DNA from: Sphingomonadales bacterium
GTDB lineage: Bacteria > Pseudomonadota > Alphaproteobacteria > Sphingomonadales > Sphingomonadaceae
Length of the DNA: 64,000 bases
Reading direction: 5' to 3'
NCBI GenBank assembly: GCA_027488785.1
Contig: JAIYAY010000026.1
Location: forward strand, 158,015 to 222,014
In this document: one piece after another, positions 1 to 10,199 of the stretch
How the letters are laid out: each line of letters begins with the position of its first letter
How positions within the stretch are numbered: the stretch's first letter is position 1
Made by a program: the position numbers and the translations under genes
Notes under the pieces: generated by a model
What the model saw: only the letters and a program-made list of their open reading frames with translations
What the model was told of the DNA's origin: nothing
The model's database searches: none

Positions 1-1
1 C

Positions 2-1270
2 GGCCTTGTGTCTGGCGCGTGCTTTGCTGATTTCGGCCATGACGTTGTCTGCGTTGACAAGGATGAGACCAAGATTGCCCGCTTACAGGCGAATATCATG
101 CCGATTTACGAGCCTGGCCTCGACGCACTTGTCAAAACCAACGTCGATGCAGGCCGGTTAAGCTTTTCCACGGATGTTACAGAGGCGGTCAAAGGGTGCG
201 ATGCGGTTTTCATCGCCGTGGGCACGCCGTCGCGCCGTGGTGATGGCCATGCCGACTTAAGCTATGTCTATGCCGCTGCCGAAGAACTGGCGCGCGCAAT
301 CGACCCGCGCACGGTTGTTGTTACAAAATCGACTGTTCCGGTGGGTACGGGCGACGAGGTCGAACGGATCATCCGCGAAACCAACCCTGATTTGGACTTT
401 GCGGTGGTATCCAACCCCGAATTCTTACGCGAAGGCGCGGCCATTGGTGACTTTAAACGCCCCGACCGTATTGTTGTCGGAAGCGATGTCGAATGGGCCC
501 GCGATGTTATGCGCGCGGTGTATCGTCCGCTCTTCCTCAACGAATCGCCCTTATTGTTCACCAGCCGCCGTTCGTCGGAATTGATCAAATATGCCGCCAA
601 TGCATTTTTGGCGACGAAGATCACCTTCATTAATGAAATGGCGGATCTCTGTGAGAAATTGGGTGCGAACGTGCAAGACGTGTCGCGCGGCATTGGTCTC
701 GATAACCGTATCGGATCGAAGTTCTTACACGCTGGCCCTGGCTATGGCGGCAGTTGCTTTCCAAAGGACACTCTCGCGCTCCTCAAGACCGCGCAGGACC
801 ATGAAACGCCTGTTCGGGTGGTTGAGGCCGTGGTGCAGGCAAATGACCTTAGAAAGCGCGCTATGGGCCGCAAAATCATCACGGCGCTGGGCGGCGATGT
901 CCGCGGCCTGAAGATCGGCCTGCTTGGCCTTACATTTAAGCCCAATACCGACGATATGCGCGATGCGCCGTCGATCGCGATTGTCCAAACTTTGCTCGAT
1001 GCCGGCGCAATCGTGCACGCGCATGATCCCGAAGGTATGGAAGAAGCGGCCAAGATCCTGCCCGAGGTGATCATGGCAAGCAGTGCCTATGACGCGGCGC
1101 AAGATGCCCATGCGGTAGCCTTGATCACCGAATGGGACGCCTATCGCGCACTTGACCTGAAGAAACTACACGCCGCCATGGCGGGCGATGTCCTTGTCGA
1201 TTTGCGGAACATCTATCGACCTGAAGACACAGCGGCTGCAGGGTTTAAATATGTCAGCGTAGGGCGCTAA
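2..1270 (+). CDS. ugd: UDP-glucose 6-dehydrogenase, 5' end outside window
   Basis: This enzyme oxidises UDP-glucose to UDP-glucuronate with two NAD+, feeding exopolysaccharide and lipopolysaccharide precursors in the cytosol. The reading frame is already open at base 2 (Gly-Leu-Val-Ser-Gly-Ala-Cys-Phe), which is the C-terminal part of the family's N-terminal nucleotide-binding motif, so roughly 10-15 residues lie upstream of the window. Visible family marks are VAVGTPS-like AVGTPSR, TKSTVPVGT, NPEFLREG and the catalytic-cysteine motif GGSCFPKD near residue 250 of the visible part. The C-terminal UDP-binding domain (GLTFKPNTDDMRDAPS) is intact and the length fits the family. It is convergent with the acyl-CoA ligase 18 bases downstream. 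Identity is sure; only the 5' end is missing. Confidence 0.95.
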   Translation, partial: GLVSGACFADFGHDVVCVDKDETKIARLQANIMPIYEPGLDALVKTNVDAGRLSFSTDVTEAVKGCDAVFIAVGTPSRRGDGHADLSYVYAAAEELARAIDPRTVVVTKSTVPVGTGDEVERIIRETNPDLDFAVVSNPEFLREGAAIGDFKRPDRIVVGSDVEWARDVMRAVYRPLFLNESPLLFTSRRSSELIKYAANAFLATKITFINEMADLCEKLGANVQDVSRGIGLDNRIGSKFLHAGPGYGGSCFPKDTLALLKTAQDHETPVRVVEAVVQANDLRKRAMGRKIITALGGDVRGLKIGLLGLTFKPNTDDMRDAPSIAIVQTLLDAGAIVHAHDPEGMEEAAKILPEVIMASSAYDAAQDAHAVALITEWDAYRALDLKKLHAAMAGDVLVDLRNIYRPEDTAAAGFKYVSVGR

Positions 1271-1288
1271 TTTCACTTGTCAGTGGCG

Positions 1289-2848
1289 TTAGTTTACCTG
1301 CCGCTCAAAACCAGCCCAATATGGCGCGCGTAAATCCTTGCGCAGGATTTTACCCGAGGCATTGCGCGGCAACGCCGCAATGATGTCGACCGAACGCGGA
1401 ACCTTGAACCCAGCAATACGCTCGCGTGCCCATCCAATGACGCTCTCCACATCAATTTGTGCGCCGGGTTTGGGAACGCATACCGCCTTCACCGTTTCCC
1501 CCCATTTGGCGTCCGGCACGCCAATAACGGCAACCTCCAATATATCAGGATGCCCGTAAATCGCGCTTTCGACTTCAGCAGGATAAACATTTTCACCGCC
1601 GGTAATGATCATGTCTTTCACGCGGTCGTGGATATACAAATATCCGTCTTCATCCAGATATCCAGCATCACCGGTTTTAATCCAGCCGCCATCGGCAACG
1701 GTGCCTTTTGTGGCATCGGGTAAGTTCCAATAGCCAATCATATTGTTCGACGACCGCGTCCAAATCTCACCCACTTCGCCCACCGGAACATCGTTCCCTG
1801 CACCATCCACCACACGCAATTCGACGCCAGGTAGCGGCTTACCGGCCGAACGCATCCGTTTATTGCCATTCGGATCATGGTCCTCGGGCGGCAACATGCA
1901 GATGGTACCAGTCGTCTCCGTCATACCGTAGACCTGGATAAATTCTGCGCTGAACACATCCATGCACTGGCGCAACAGTTCCAGCGGAATAGGCGCGGCG
2001 CCGTAGAGGATGTATTTAAGGCGGCTATAATCGACGCTGCGACAACGCGGGTGGTTGACCATCATTTGTAGCGCGGCGGGGACGATAAAAAGCCGCGTTG
2101 CACCGCCCTTCTCAATTGCGTCAAAGACGGAATCTGGCGAAAACTCAGCCTGTACGAGCGCTGGCAGACCTGACGCCATGGCCATGATACCTAGACCGGT
2201 TCCCCCAATATGCGCGCAGGGCATCGCGATAAGGACGACCTCATCATCGTCCCATTTGCTATAGGCATGCGCCTCTTCGGCAGCATATTTACGCAGCGCG
2301 AACAGGTTCCGGTTCGAAAGCACTGCGCCTTTGGGATTACCCGTCGTGCCCGAGGTGTAGAGTTGCAGCGCGGCGTCATCAGGGCCAGCAGGTTCAAACG
2401 CAACGCGCGTCGAGGCGTCAATCATTGCGCGAGCTTCCTCTTCGGCTATGACCCGATCAACACCAGCTATATCCTGGGCCAGAGCGTGCACGCCCGCCTC
2501 AAATCCCTGCCCCGCAAAGAGCACGCGTGCGCCCGTGTCCTTGGCGATATAGGCCCATTCCGCAGGCGCAAGACGCCATCCGACGGGCACCATGACCACA
2601 CCTATCCGCGCCGCGCCGTAAAAAAGGGCAAAATATAGATCGCTGTTTTTGCCAATCCAGGCAATCCGGTCGCCCTTCTTTAGACCTAACCCAAGCAGCA
2701 TCGCGACGATCTTCGCGGTACGCTCCTCCAACTGGCCATAAGTGAAATGGCGGTCATCCTGCGAAAGCGCGACCCAGTCAGGCCGTTCCGCCGCCCAGTG
2801 CGTCAAAAAACCATCAAAGCTTACTATGTCGTAGCTGGCAACGGCCAT
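1289..2848 (-). CDS. AMP-forming acyl-CoA synthetase (fatty acid--CoA ligase family)
   Basis: A 519-residue member of the ANL adenylating superfamily that activates a carboxylic acid to acyl-AMP and then acyl-CoA. The phosphate-binding loop YTSGTTGNPKG lies near residues 164-174, the adenylate motif YGMTETTG near 307-314, the hinge motif TGDAGYLDEDGYLYIHDR near 394, and the C-terminal lysine motif NASGKILRKDLR near 495. I chose the ATG at 2848 because GGAGAG stands just upstream of it; a start 16 codons earlier has no binding site. The substrate cannot be read from sequence: medium/long-chain, cyclohexane or aromatic acids are all possible. It is alone between ugd and the glycine-cleavage operon, with no beta-oxidation gene beside it. 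Confidence 0.85.
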   Translation of the reverse strand: MAVASYDIVSFDGFLTHWAAERPDWVALSQDDRHFTYGQLEERTAKIVAMLLGLGLKKGDRIAWIGKNSDLYFALFYGAARIGVVMVPVGWRLAPAEWAYIAKDTGARVLFAGQGFEAGVHALAQDIAGVDRVIAEEEARAMIDASTRVAFEPAGPDDAALQLYTSGTTGNPKGAVLSNRNLFALRKYAAEEAHAYSKWDDDEVVLIAMPCAHIGGTGLGIMAMASGLPALVQAEFSPDSVFDAIEKGGATRLFIVPAALQMMVNHPRCRSVDYSRLKYILYGAAPIPLELLRQCMDVFSAEFIQVYGMTETTGTICMLPPEDHDPNGNKRMRSAGKPLPGVELRVVDGAGNDVPVGEVGEIWTRSSNNMIGYWNLPDATKGTVADGGWIKTGDAGYLDEDGYLYIHDRVKDMIITGGENVYPAEVESAIYGHPDILEVAVIGVPDAKWGETVKAVCVPKPGAQIDVESVIGWARERIAGFKVPRSVDIIAALPRNASGKILRKDLRAPYWAGFERQVN

Positions 2849-2944
2849 GTCATTCTCTCCTAACATTGGCCATTTTTTCGCAGCGGCCTGATGCAATGTG
2901 TTGAGAGATTATAGCGGCATGTCAATATTGTGATTTGCTGACGA

Positions 2945-3574
2945 CTATGTCCGGAAAATCAACGACAGATTGTTCGCAGGCATATCGATAACTTGGTCAA
3001 GGCATAATCCTAATTTGTGCGCTTCTTCTGCAATGTCCTCGACAAAACGCAGGCCCCATGCGGCATTTTGTTGCCGCAACGATACATCGAACGCCGCATT
3101 GCTGTCGGCCAGCGGGACGTCACGTTGGTTGTAGGGTCCGTACATGAAAAGCACGGCAGACGGCGGTAATACACGCGCCGCATTGCGTAGTAGACCCAAG
3201 GTAGCCGCCCATGGGCTGATATGCGTCATGTTGATGCAGACGACCGCATCCGCTTGGGATATGGGCCAATCTGCCGACGCGTCGAGCGGAATCGCGGGCA
3301 GCACGTTGGACAGGTTGAAGTCCTCGCGCCACGCGTCAATAGATGCAATGGCGATAGGATCCGGGTCGCTAGGTTGCCAGATCAGCCCCGAAAAGCGCTT
3401 TGCAAAGTGCACGGCATGTTCGCCAGTCCCGCTCGCCACTTCCAGCACAAGGCCCTCCGCCGGAAGCACGCGCGCCAATGTTTCAGCAATCACATCACGG
3501 TTGCGTTCAGTCGCCGGGGCGTGGCGTTTTACGTCCGGGCCACTCTCGAAGATAAACGGTTGCGGTCCGCTCAT
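2945..3574 (-). CDS. DUF938 family SAM-dependent methyltransferase-like protein
   Basis: A 209-residue protein of the DUF938 family (the bacterial relatives of METTL26). A Rossmann methyltransferase motif I, VLEVASGTGEHAVHF, lies near residues 43-57, followed by a WQPSDPDP acidic segment typical of the family and a CINMTHISPW segment near 113-122. No substrate is known for the family. Its start codon overlaps the gcvPB stop by 4 bases (ATGA), so it is the last gene of the glycine-cleavage operon and is presumably under the same glycine riboswitch. A role in one-carbon or SAM handling is inference from that position only. Confidence 0.8.
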   Translation of the reverse strand: MSGPQPFIFESGPDVKRHAPATERNRDVIAETLARVLPAEGLVLEVASGTGEHAVHFAKRFSGLIWQPSDPDPIAIASIDAWREDFNLSNVLPAIPLDASADWPISQADAVVCINMTHISPWAATLGLLRNAARVLPPSAVLFMYGPYNQRDVPLADSNAAFDVSLRQQNAAWGLRFVEDIAEEAHKLGLCLDQVIDMPANNLSLIFRT

Positions 3575-5142
3575 TCTGCCGCAACCGCTTGGTCGGGTTC
3601 GCGCCAGACCAACACGGGCTTACGCGCAGCTTGGGTTTCATCCAGACGGCGGCGCGGGGCGTGATGCGGCGCGGATTTTAGTGAGGTGTCACCGGCCCTG
3701 GCCCGCTCCGCAACGCTACGCAGAGCGCCAATGAACTGGTCGAGCGTTGCCTTGCTTTCGGTCTCGGTCGGTTCCACCAACATCGCGCCATGCACGACAA
3801 GCGGAAAATACACCGTCATCGGATGATAACCCTCATCGATCAGGCCCTTAGCAATGTCGAGCGTAGAGAAGCCTTCGGCCAGTCCATTATCGCTGAACAA
3901 TGCCTCATGCATGCACGGGCCGCTATGGGCGAAGGGCGCCTCCAGCACATCTTCCAGACTGCGCAAGATATAGTTGGCGTTCAGCACGGCATCTTCCGCC
4001 ACTTGGCGTAGGCCATCTGCACCATGCGACATGATGTAAGCCAACGCGCGGGTGAACATGCCCATTTGCCCGTGGAAGGCAGTCATGCGTCCAAAGCTGT
4101 GCGGATGGCGTTCACCGGCTGTTTCTTCTTCGACGAGTGTGTAATGGCCGTCCGCATGGCGTTCGGTAAAGGGCAAGGGACCATAAGGCGACAGTGCTTG
4201 TGACAACACCACAGGCCCAGAACCCGGCCCACCGCCGCCATGCGGGGTAGAAAACGTCTTGTGCAGGTTGATGTGCATCGCATCGATGCCCAAATCGCCG
4301 GGGCGGACGCGGCCGACAATGGCGTTGAAGTTCGCGCCGTCGCAATAGACATAGCCACCCGCCGCATGCACCGCGTCGGAAATTTCACGCATATCCCGCT
4401 CGAACAGGCCGCAGGTGTTGGGGTTGGTGATCATCACCCCGGCCACATCAGGCCCAAGTCGTGCTTTCAACGCTGCAAGATCCACGCGCCCCTCTGCGGT
4501 TGCCGGGATATTCTCAACCAAAAAGCCGGCAAAAGCCGCAGTGGCCGGATTGGTCCCATGCGCACTTTCTGGAACCAGGATAACGCTACGCGGGTCACCC
4601 CGTGCCTCGAGTGCCGCCTTGATACATAATATTCCGCAAAGCTCCCCGTGCGCGCCGGCCTTGGGCGTCATTGCGACCCCATGCATGCCAGTGAGCTGAA
4701 TCAGCCACACCGCAAGCTCATTGATTACCGCCAATGCGCCTTGGACTGTCTCGACTGGCTGCAACGGATGGACATCGGCAAAGCCAGCCATACGTGCGAC
4801 CCTTTCATTCAGCCGTGGGTTATGCTTCATCGTGCAACTTCCCAGCGGAAAGAAGCCAAGGTCAATGGCGTAATTCTGCCGGCTGAGGCGCGTATAATGG
4901 CGGACGGTTTCAGGTTCGGACAGGCCGGGAAGGCCAATGTCGCGGTGCCTTTCCAGATTGCCCAAGCGTGCGGTGACCTTTGGCGCTTCGGCCAAATCAA
5001 CGCCGGTTGTTCCAGCGGTGCCAATTTCAAAAATCAACGCTTCTTCCAGCATCAACGCCTTGTTGCCTGTATAGGTCGCAGGGGCGGTGTCGCCGGCGTT
5101 ACCCATTTCGGGCTTCCATCCGCTTTGGTTGATGCTGCTCAT
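3571..5142 (-). CDS. gcvPB: Glycine dehydrogenase (decarboxylating) subunit 2
   Basis: The C-terminal half of the split glycine cleavage P protein; with GcvPA it decarboxylates glycine on pyridoxal phosphate and passes the aminomethyl group to lipoyl-GcvH. At 523 residues it is the usual length for the split form. The PLP lysine is Lys295 in [18 protein letters not shown], the hallmark glycine-rich stretch of this subunit. [10 protein letters not shown] near residue 100 is also characteristic. Its ATG overlaps the gcvPA stop by 4 bases and its stop overlaps the DUF938 start, so all three are coupled. Confidence 0.95.
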   Translation of the reverse strand: MSSINQSGWKPEMGNAGDTAPATYTGNKALMLEEALIFEIGTAGTTGVDLAEAPKVTARLGNLERHRDIGLPGLSEPETVRHYTRLSRQNYAIDLGFFPLGSCTMKHNPRLNERVARMAGFADVHPLQPVETVQGALAVINELAVWLIQLTGMHGVAMTPKAGAHGELCGILCIKAALEARGDPRSVILVPESAHGTNPATAAFAGFLVENIPATAEGRVDLAALKARLGPDVAGVMITNPNTCGLFERDMREISDAVHAAGGYVYCDGANFNAIVGRVRPGDLGIDAMHINLHKTFSTPHGGGGPGSGPVVLSQALSPYGPLPFTERHADGHYTLVEEETAGERHPHSFGRMTAFHGQMGMFTRALAYIMSHGADGLRQVAEDAVLNANYILRSLEDVLEAPFAHSGPCMHEALFSDNGLAEGFSTLDIAKGLIDEGYHPMTVYFPLVVHGAMLVEPTETESKATLDQFIGALRSVAERARAGDTSLKSAPHHAPRRRLDETQAARKPVLVWREPDQAVAAE

Positions 5143-6497
5143 GCCAAAATCTCCTGCAAAGCGGCGGCGAATGTTTCGACATCCGCGCTGGTGGCGGTTT
5201 CCGTGACTGCGACCAATAGGCCGTTGGAAAGTGCATCTGCACCTGGATAGAGCCGCCCAAGAGACACGCCGCCCAATATCTTGCGGTCGGCAAGTGCCCG
5301 CACAACGGGTCGCGCCTCTTGCGGGAGCTTCACCGTGAATTCATTAAAGAAGCTGTTATTGACCAATTCGACACCCGGAATTTGGCTAAGCCGATCCGCC
5401 GCCCGCACCGCAAGCGCGTGGTTCAACTGCGCCAATCCGCGCAGCCCCTTTTCGCCCAGCAAGGTTAGATGTATACTGAAGGCCAATGCACAAAGTCCTG
5501 AATTTGTGCATATATTTGATGTTGCCTTTTCCCGACGAATATGTTGCTCGCGTGTAGACAGGGTCAGCACAAAGCCGCGCTTGCCTTCGGCGTCCACAGT
5601 CTCACCGCATAAGCGACCGGGCATCTGCCGCACGAATTTATCCTTGCACGCAAACAAGCCAACATACGGCCCACCAAATTGCAGGCCAACACCAAGCGAC
5701 TGCCCCTCACCGACCACAATGTCCGCACCCATTTCACCGGGCGCTTTAATCGCGCCCAAGGCAACAGGTTCGGTTACGACGGCGATTAACAACGCCCCAT
5801 GAGCATGCGCCTTAGCGGCGATGGCCGACATATCCTCGATACGCCCCAAGATATCGGGATATTGGACCACGACGCAGCTGGTCTCTCCGTCAATCGCGTC
5901 CAGCAAACGTTGGCTGTCTGTCTGGGCCGAAAGCTCCGGTAATGCGATGTCCAGCCTATCGCCTGTATATTGCGCCATTGTCTTCGCGACGCTGACATAA
6001 TGCGGGTGCAGTCCAGACGACAACAGTGCCTTTGTCCGCTTGGTAATGCGGCCAGCCATGCCAATGGCTTCCCAGCAAGCGGTCGAACCGTCATACATCG
6101 ACGCATTAGCCACATCGCAGCCGAACAGACGGGCCACCTGTGTCTGGAATTCGAACAGCATTTGCAACGTGCCTTGGGCGATTTCCGGCTGATAGGGCGT
6201 GTACGCGGTCAGGAACTCGCCGCGCTGGATGATGTGATCCACGCTCGCAGGCACATGATGCTTATATGCGCCTGCACCCAAAAAGAACGGGTGATGTGAC
6301 GCAGTCATATTTTGGAAAGCAAGTTCCGAAAAATGCCGCTCAACCGCCATTTCACTGGCATGGTTGGGAAGGCCGGGGATCGGTCCATCCAACTGCGCAT
6401 GTGCGGGCACATCAACGAACAAATCGTCAATCGATTGTGCTCCGATGACGCCAAGCATCGCTTGCCGGTCAGATGGGGTTAAAGGTAAATAACGCAT
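5139..6497 (-). CDS. gcvPA: Glycine dehydrogenase (decarboxylating) subunit 1
   Basis: The N-terminal half of the split P protein, 452 residues. It begins [15 protein letters not shown], the standard N terminus of this subunit, and carries [13 protein letters not shown] and [14 protein letters not shown], which are strongly conserved. It forms an alpha2beta2 complex with GcvPB and lacks the PLP lysine, which is in the partner. I chose the ATG at 6497 because GGAG sits six bases before it; an ATG four codons upstream has no binding site. The gap to gcvH is about 36 bases; the stop overlaps gcvPB. Confidence 0.95.
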   Translation of the reverse strand: MRYLPLTPSDRQAMLGVIGAQSIDDLFVDVPAHAQLDGPIPGLPNHASEMAVERHFSELAFQNMTASHHPFFLGAGAYKHHVPASVDHIIQRGEFLTAYTPYQPEIAQGTLQMLFEFQTQVARLFGCDVANASMYDGSTACWEAIGMAGRITKRTKALLSSGLHPHYVSVAKTMAQYTGDRLDIALPELSAQTDSQRLLDAIDGETSCVVVQYPDILGRIEDMSAIAAKAHAHGALLIAVVTEPVALGAIKAPGEMGADIVVGEGQSLGVGLQFGGPYVGLFACKDKFVRQMPGRLCGETVDAEGKRGFVLTLSTREQHIRREKATSNICTNSGLCALAFSIHLTLLGEKGLRGLAQLNHALAVRAADRLSQIPGVELVNNSFFNEFTVKLPQEARPVVRALADRKILGGVSLGRLYPGADALSNGLLVAVTETATSADVETFAAALQEILA

Positions 6498-6533
6498 TTC
6501 AATCTCCATGGCCCGAAGGGCGAACGGATGAAC

Positions 6534-6905
6534 TTAGAGCCCGTCGACAAATGCCTGATAAGCGGTGGAATTCATGAGGCTGTCGAGCTCGCTGCTGTCG
6601 CTTAAGGTCAGTTTGAAGAACCAGCCTTCGCCTTCGGGATCGCTGTTGACGAGCGCTGGGTCGCCCTCAAGGGCGGCATTGCCCTCGATGACTGTACCGC
6701 TCACGGGTGCATAGACGTCCGATGCGGCCTTCACTGATTCCACAACTGCGGCATCACCGCCTTTTTTGAGCGTCGCGCCTGCCGCCGGAACTTCGGCGAA
6801 CACGATATCGCCCAATTGGCTTTGCGCATAATGCGTAATTCCGACGGTTGCGCTGTCGCCGTTAACTTCGATCCATTCATGATCTTCGGTGAAATAACGG
6901 GTCAT
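6534..6905 (-). CDS. gcvH: Glycine cleavage system H protein
   Basis: Lipoyl carrier of the glycine cleavage system, 123 residues. It shuttles the aminomethyl group from the P protein to GcvT and is then re-oxidised by dihydrolipoyl dehydrogenase, which is not in this window. The lipoyl attachment site is Lys59 in [17 protein letters not shown]. The N terminus [13 protein letters not shown] is typical of the family. The start overlaps the gcvT stop by 4 bases, so it is coupled to GcvT synthesis. Confidence 0.96.
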   Translation of the reverse strand: MTRYFTEDHEWIEVNGDSATVGITHYAQSQLGDIVFAEVPAAGATLKKGGDAAVVESVKAASDVYAPVSGTVIEGNAALEGDPALVNSDPEGEGWFFKLTLSDSSELDSLMNSTAYQAFVDGL

Positions 6906-8050
6906 ATGTTCGCTCCTTTGCGATGATAATGATGTGGGACGAAGGGTAGATTGGCGACGGTGATGGAAACGCGCTTTCCGCGCACCTCGGCCTCGAGCAT
7001 CGTGCCGCTGGCATTATGACCTGCATCGACATAGCCCATGGCAATGGGTGCACCAACGCTTGGTCCAAAGCCGCCCGAGGTAACGACGCCCACTTGCGCC
7101 ACGCCTGCAAAAATCGGCGCGCCTTCGCGGACAGGCATTTTGCCTTCTACCGACAGGCCAACCAGCTTGCGTGCAGGGCCGTTTGCGAGCGCGTTCAGGA
7201 TACGATCGGACCCAGCGAAACCACCTTCGGCGCGGCGGCGTTTGGAGATAGCAAAGGCGGCGTTGGCCTCAACGGGCTCGACATCGGGCGTCATATCATG
7301 GCCGTAAAGCGGAAGCCCCGCCTCAAGCCGCAGCGAATCGCGTGCGCCAAGGCCGATTGGCTTGACCTCTGGCTGCGCACAAAGCTGATCGGCCAATGCC
7401 TTTGCGTGCGTGCCGGGTACAGAGATTTCAAATCCATCCTCGCCTGTATAGCCCGAACGGCTAATCCAGAGCGGCTCAGGGTCTGTTTTGGGGCCCCAGA
7501 AGAATGAACCCGCCTCCATGAAATACAGCGCATCCACGCCCGGCACGACACGCTTTAATGCATCGACGGCCTTGGGCCCTTGCAGCGCCAACAATGCGCG
7601 GTCTTCCATATTGTTGATCGTTATCTCGTCGGGCAGATATTCGCGCAAATAGCCCATATCGTCCCACTTCACGGCGCCATTGACGACAACATAGAGGCCC
7701 ATGGGTACGGCCGTAATCATCATATCGTCCAGCACGCCACCATCTTCGGCCAGCAAAAGCGAATACCGCATCTTGCCCTCGCTCAGCGCGGAAATGTCAC
7801 CGGGGACCAGCGCCTCAAGCGCTTGGGCGGCGCCGTCGCCGGTCAGCATCAACTGCCCCATATGGCTGACATCAAACAGCCCGGCATTTTCGCGCGTCCA
7901 GATATGTTCGGCGATGATGCCTTCATATTGGATTGGCATGTGATAGCCTGCAAACTCGACCATGCGCGCGCCTTTGTCACGATGCCAAGCATCGAGCGGC
8001 AGCTCCAATATTTCTATGGGTTCGAGTTCGAAATCGTCTTCTTCGCTCAT
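6902..8050 (-). CDS. gcvT: Aminomethyltransferase (glycine cleavage T protein)
   Basis: GcvT transfers the methylene group from aminomethyl-lipoyl GcvH to tetrahydrofolate and releases ammonia. At 382 residues it has the usual length plus an acidic N-terminal extension of about 20 residues ([20 protein letters not shown]). Family motifs include the N-terminal [18 protein letters not shown] near residue 60, and the C-terminal [15 protein letters not shown]. It is the first gene of the operon; a tandem glycine riboswitch ends about 50 bases before its start. A start inside the acidic extension is possible but no later ATG lies before the conserved region. Confidence 0.95.
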   Translation of the reverse strand: MSEEDDFELEPIEILELPLDAWHRDKGARMVEFAGYHMPIQYEGIIAEHIWTRENAGLFDVSHMGQLMLTGDGAAQALEALVPGDISALSEGKMRYSLLLAEDGGVLDDMMITAVPMGLYVVVNGAVKWDDMGYLREYLPDEITINNMEDRALLALQGPKAVDALKRVVPGVDALYFMEAGSFFWGPKTDPEPLWISRSGYTGEDGFEISVPGTHAKALADQLCAQPEVKPIGLGARDSLRLEAGLPLYGHDMTPDVEPVEANAAFAISKRRRAEGGFAGSDRILNALANGPARKLVGLSVEGKMPVREGAPIFAGVAQVGVVTSGGFGPSVGAPIAMGYVDAGHNASGTMLEAEVRGKRVSITVANLPFVPHHYHRKGANI

Positions 8051-8101
8051 ATCAGTCCGTTCAAAAGTTGCAGCAACCGACGCTGGATAGCGCCAAGTCT
8101 G

Positions 8102-8313
8102 CTGCCCCCTCTGTCACGGGTACCTGAGAGCTTTATCCACGATATTTGCCATATATGACAAATAAAGCAGGTTACACCTTCGGTGGCGGATCTTGGAAAA
8201 TAACCAAGAAACGCGCTTTCCAGAGTGTCGCAAAAGCCGAAGCGGTCCTTTTGCCTGAGAGATTCCGGGGCGGTTGCTCCTTCGGCGGCCCCATTAAGGG
8301 ACACTCTCCCGCT
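8102..8313 (-). promoter_or_regulatory. Tandem glycine riboswitch (gcvT motif)
   Basis: Read on the minus strand, aptamer 1 (about 8313-8218) opens GCGGGAGAGTGTC, continues GCCGAAGGAGCAAC and ATCTCTCAGGCAAAAGGACC, and closes GACACTCTGGAAAG; its outer helix pairs GAGTGTC with GACACTC. Aptamer 2 (about 8208-8102) has CACCGAAGGTGTAACC, GCTCTCAGGTACCC and GTGACAGAGGGGGCA. These are the conserved blocks of the glycine riboswitch class, here in the two-aptamer arrangement. The position directly before gcvT fits activation of glycine cleavage when glycine is abundant. The last 50 bases before gcvT show only a small hairpin, so the expression platform is not obvious. Confidence 0.95.
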
Positions 8314-8355
8314 TCGTCAGCGACGCTTCTTCATTGGCGTTAGCATTTTGCAGAG

Positions 8356-9012
8356 TCAACCGGCCAGCGCGCGGATGGAATCATTTTCGTGGATAAATAC
8401 ACCCTCGTCGGATCTGTCTGCCAATGCAGCGATAGCCTGAGCCAGTAAATGAGATGGTGTAGAAGCAAATTTCCGCATCGCCCCGATCATCAACTTGTCG
8501 ACCAGCGGCGATAGCAAAATCCCGAACGCCTCGCCCGGACGATGCGCGTCGCGCTTGCCACCCGTAAGCAGACTTGGTCGCATAATATCAATGCGTTGAA
8601 AGCCAATGTTAAGAAGCCCTTGTTCCATCTCAGCCTTCGTTCTGAGATAGAAATTACTGCTATCGGGCATCGTGCCAACGGACGAGACCGTTATAAAATG
8701 TTGCGCTCCGGCGCTCTGGCTGGCCGCTGCAAAGGCAAGCACCAGGTCCAGATCGACAGCCTTAAAAGCTTCCTGCGACCCTGCGGTGCGGATTGTGGTT
8801 CCCAAGCACGATATGGCGACGGCCGGCTGGATACGCGCGACAATCGCTGGCCAGTCATCGCTTGGCGCGACATGCTCATGCACATTGGGTTGTGATTGCG
8901 CAGTGGGGCGACGGGAAACCAAGTGCACATCAGCCTCATTAAGCGCCAGACAATCCGCCAATTGTTTTCCGACCAAGCCTGAGCCACCAGCGATGACGAT
9001 TTTCCGTCTCAT
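8356..9012 (-). CDS. NAD(P)-binding atypical short-chain dehydrogenase (TIP30/HTATIP2-like)
   Basis: A 218-residue protein opening with the Rossmann loop [12 protein letters not shown] near residues 6-17 and carrying ISCLGTT near 70-76 and a TVSSVGT / YLRTKAE pair near 115-130 that corresponds to the Ser / Tyr-x-x-x-Lys-like site of atypical SDRs. LRPSLLTG-like MRPSLLTGG follows, as in NAD-dependent epimerases and TIP30 relatives. The substrate is unknown. The ATG at 9012 overlaps the dgt stop (ATGA), which decides the start over an ATG five codons upstream. It is the last gene before the riboswitch region of the gcv operon. Confidence 0.75.
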   Translation of the reverse strand: MRRKIVIAGGSGLVGKQLADCLALNEADVHLVSRRPTAQSQPNVHEHVAPSDDWPAIVARIQPAVAISCLGTTIRTAGSQEAFKAVDLDLVLAFAAASQSAGAQHFITVSSVGTMPDSSNFYLRTKAEMEQGLLNIGFQRIDIMRPSLLTGGKRDAHRPGEAFGILLSPLVDKLMIGAMRKFASTPSHLLAQAIAALADRSDEGVFIHENDSIRALAG

Positions 9013-10160
9013 GCCGCGTTTCCGCACAGTTCGCGGTGCCGGTCAGTGGCGTAACGATCGGTCATCCCCGCCAAAAAGTCGCCGATATGGCGGCTGCGCG
9101 CCGGATCTTGTTCCGGCAAATTCTCGCGCCATTCGGGCGGCAGCAGGCGCACATCATTGCGATAGATCACAAACAGTTCCCGCACGATCTTCGACGCCGC
9201 CTCTGCCGCCGCATTCTGCGTGGGGTGATGGTAGAGCTTTTGATACATAAAGGTTTTGAGCTGGCGTTCGCGCGCTGCCATTTCAGGCGAGAAACCGCCG
9301 ATCATCACACCAGCATTGCGCACATCATCGGCGTGTTTGATTCCCAATGCGTTGATTCTCGCGCGTGTCGACTCGATCACGTCATTGACCATCACGCCAA
9401 TCTGCTCACGTGTCAGTTCACCAATCAGGCGGCGTGGCCGTACGTCAGGATAGCGCACCAATATTGCCTGCCAACGCTCCGCAACGAACGGCAGCTCGAG
9501 TAATTGTTCTATGTCGAGAAGCCCTGCCCTGATGCCATCGTCAATATCGTGATTATCGTAAGCGATATCGTCGCTAATCGCCGCGATCTGCGCCTCTAAT
9601 GAAGGCCAATTGGTCAAATTTAGGTCAAAGCCTGTATGCACTTCGGTCAAGGCCCAACCGGGGTTAGCAACCGGACCATTATGCTTGGCTAGCCCTTCCA
9701 GCAGTTCCCAGCTTAAGTTCAAACCTGGCCATGACGGATAAGGCGATTCAAGTTGCGTGAGCGTGCGCAGCGTCTGCGCATTATGGTCGAACCCGCCAAA
9801 GGGCTTCATCGCCTCTTCAAGTGCATCCTCGCCCGCATGGCCGAAGGGCGGATGGCCAATATCATGGGCGAGACATAAAGCCTCCGTCAGATCCTCGTTT
9901 AGGCCTAATGCACGGGCTATCGTCCGGCCAATTTGCGCTACCTCAAGACTATGTGTCAGGCGGACGCGGAAATGGTCACCATCGGGCGAAATAAAAACCT
10001 GTGTTTTGTGGCGCAGGCGGCGAAACGCGATCGAATGGATGATACGGTCGCGGTCGCGCTGAAAAATGTCGCGCGGTCCGCGCATATCGCTTGCCGGTTC
10101 GGCATGCAGCCGACCTCGGCTACGGTCAGGAAAGGAAGCATAAGGAGCAAGATGCGACAT
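9009..10160 (-). CDS. dgt: Deoxyguanosinetriphosphate triphosphohydrolase-like protein (HD domain)
   Basis: A 383-residue HD-superfamily metal-dependent phosphohydrolase that releases triphosphate from dNTPs. The N terminus has [17 protein letters not shown], the type 2 dGTPase signature, and the HD site is His70 ([13 protein letters not shown]) with His99-Asp100 in [15 protein letters not shown]. Further metal-binding Asp residues lie in [15 protein letters not shown]. The length matches the non-enterobacterial type. It overlaps the following SDR gene by 4 bases and lies 39 bases downstream of the dgt-distal end of the SPOR gene, on the same strand as the dcw cluster. Physiological substrate preference is not predictable. 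Confidence 0.92.
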   Translation of the reverse strand: MSHLAPYASFPDRSRGRLHAEPASDMRGPRDIFQRDRDRIIHSIAFRRLRHKTQVFISPDGDHFRVRLTHSLEVAQIGRTIARALGLNEDLTEALCLAHDIGHPPFGHAGEDALEEAMKPFGGFDHNAQTLRTLTQLESPYPSWPGLNLSWELLEGLAKHNGPVANPGWALTEVHTGFDLNLTNWPSLEAQIAAISDDIAYDNHDIDDGIRAGLLDIEQLLELPFVAERWQAILVRYPDVRPRRLIGELTREQIGVMVNDVIESTRARINALGIKHADDVRNAGVMIGGFSPEMAARERQLKTFMYQKLYHHPTQNAAAEAASKIVRELFVIYRNDVRLLPPEWRENLPEQDPARSRHIGDFLAGMTDRYATDRHRELCGNAA

Positions 10161-10199
10161 GCCGCGCTTATGCCGCCAAGTGCCGCGAACCGGAAGCCG

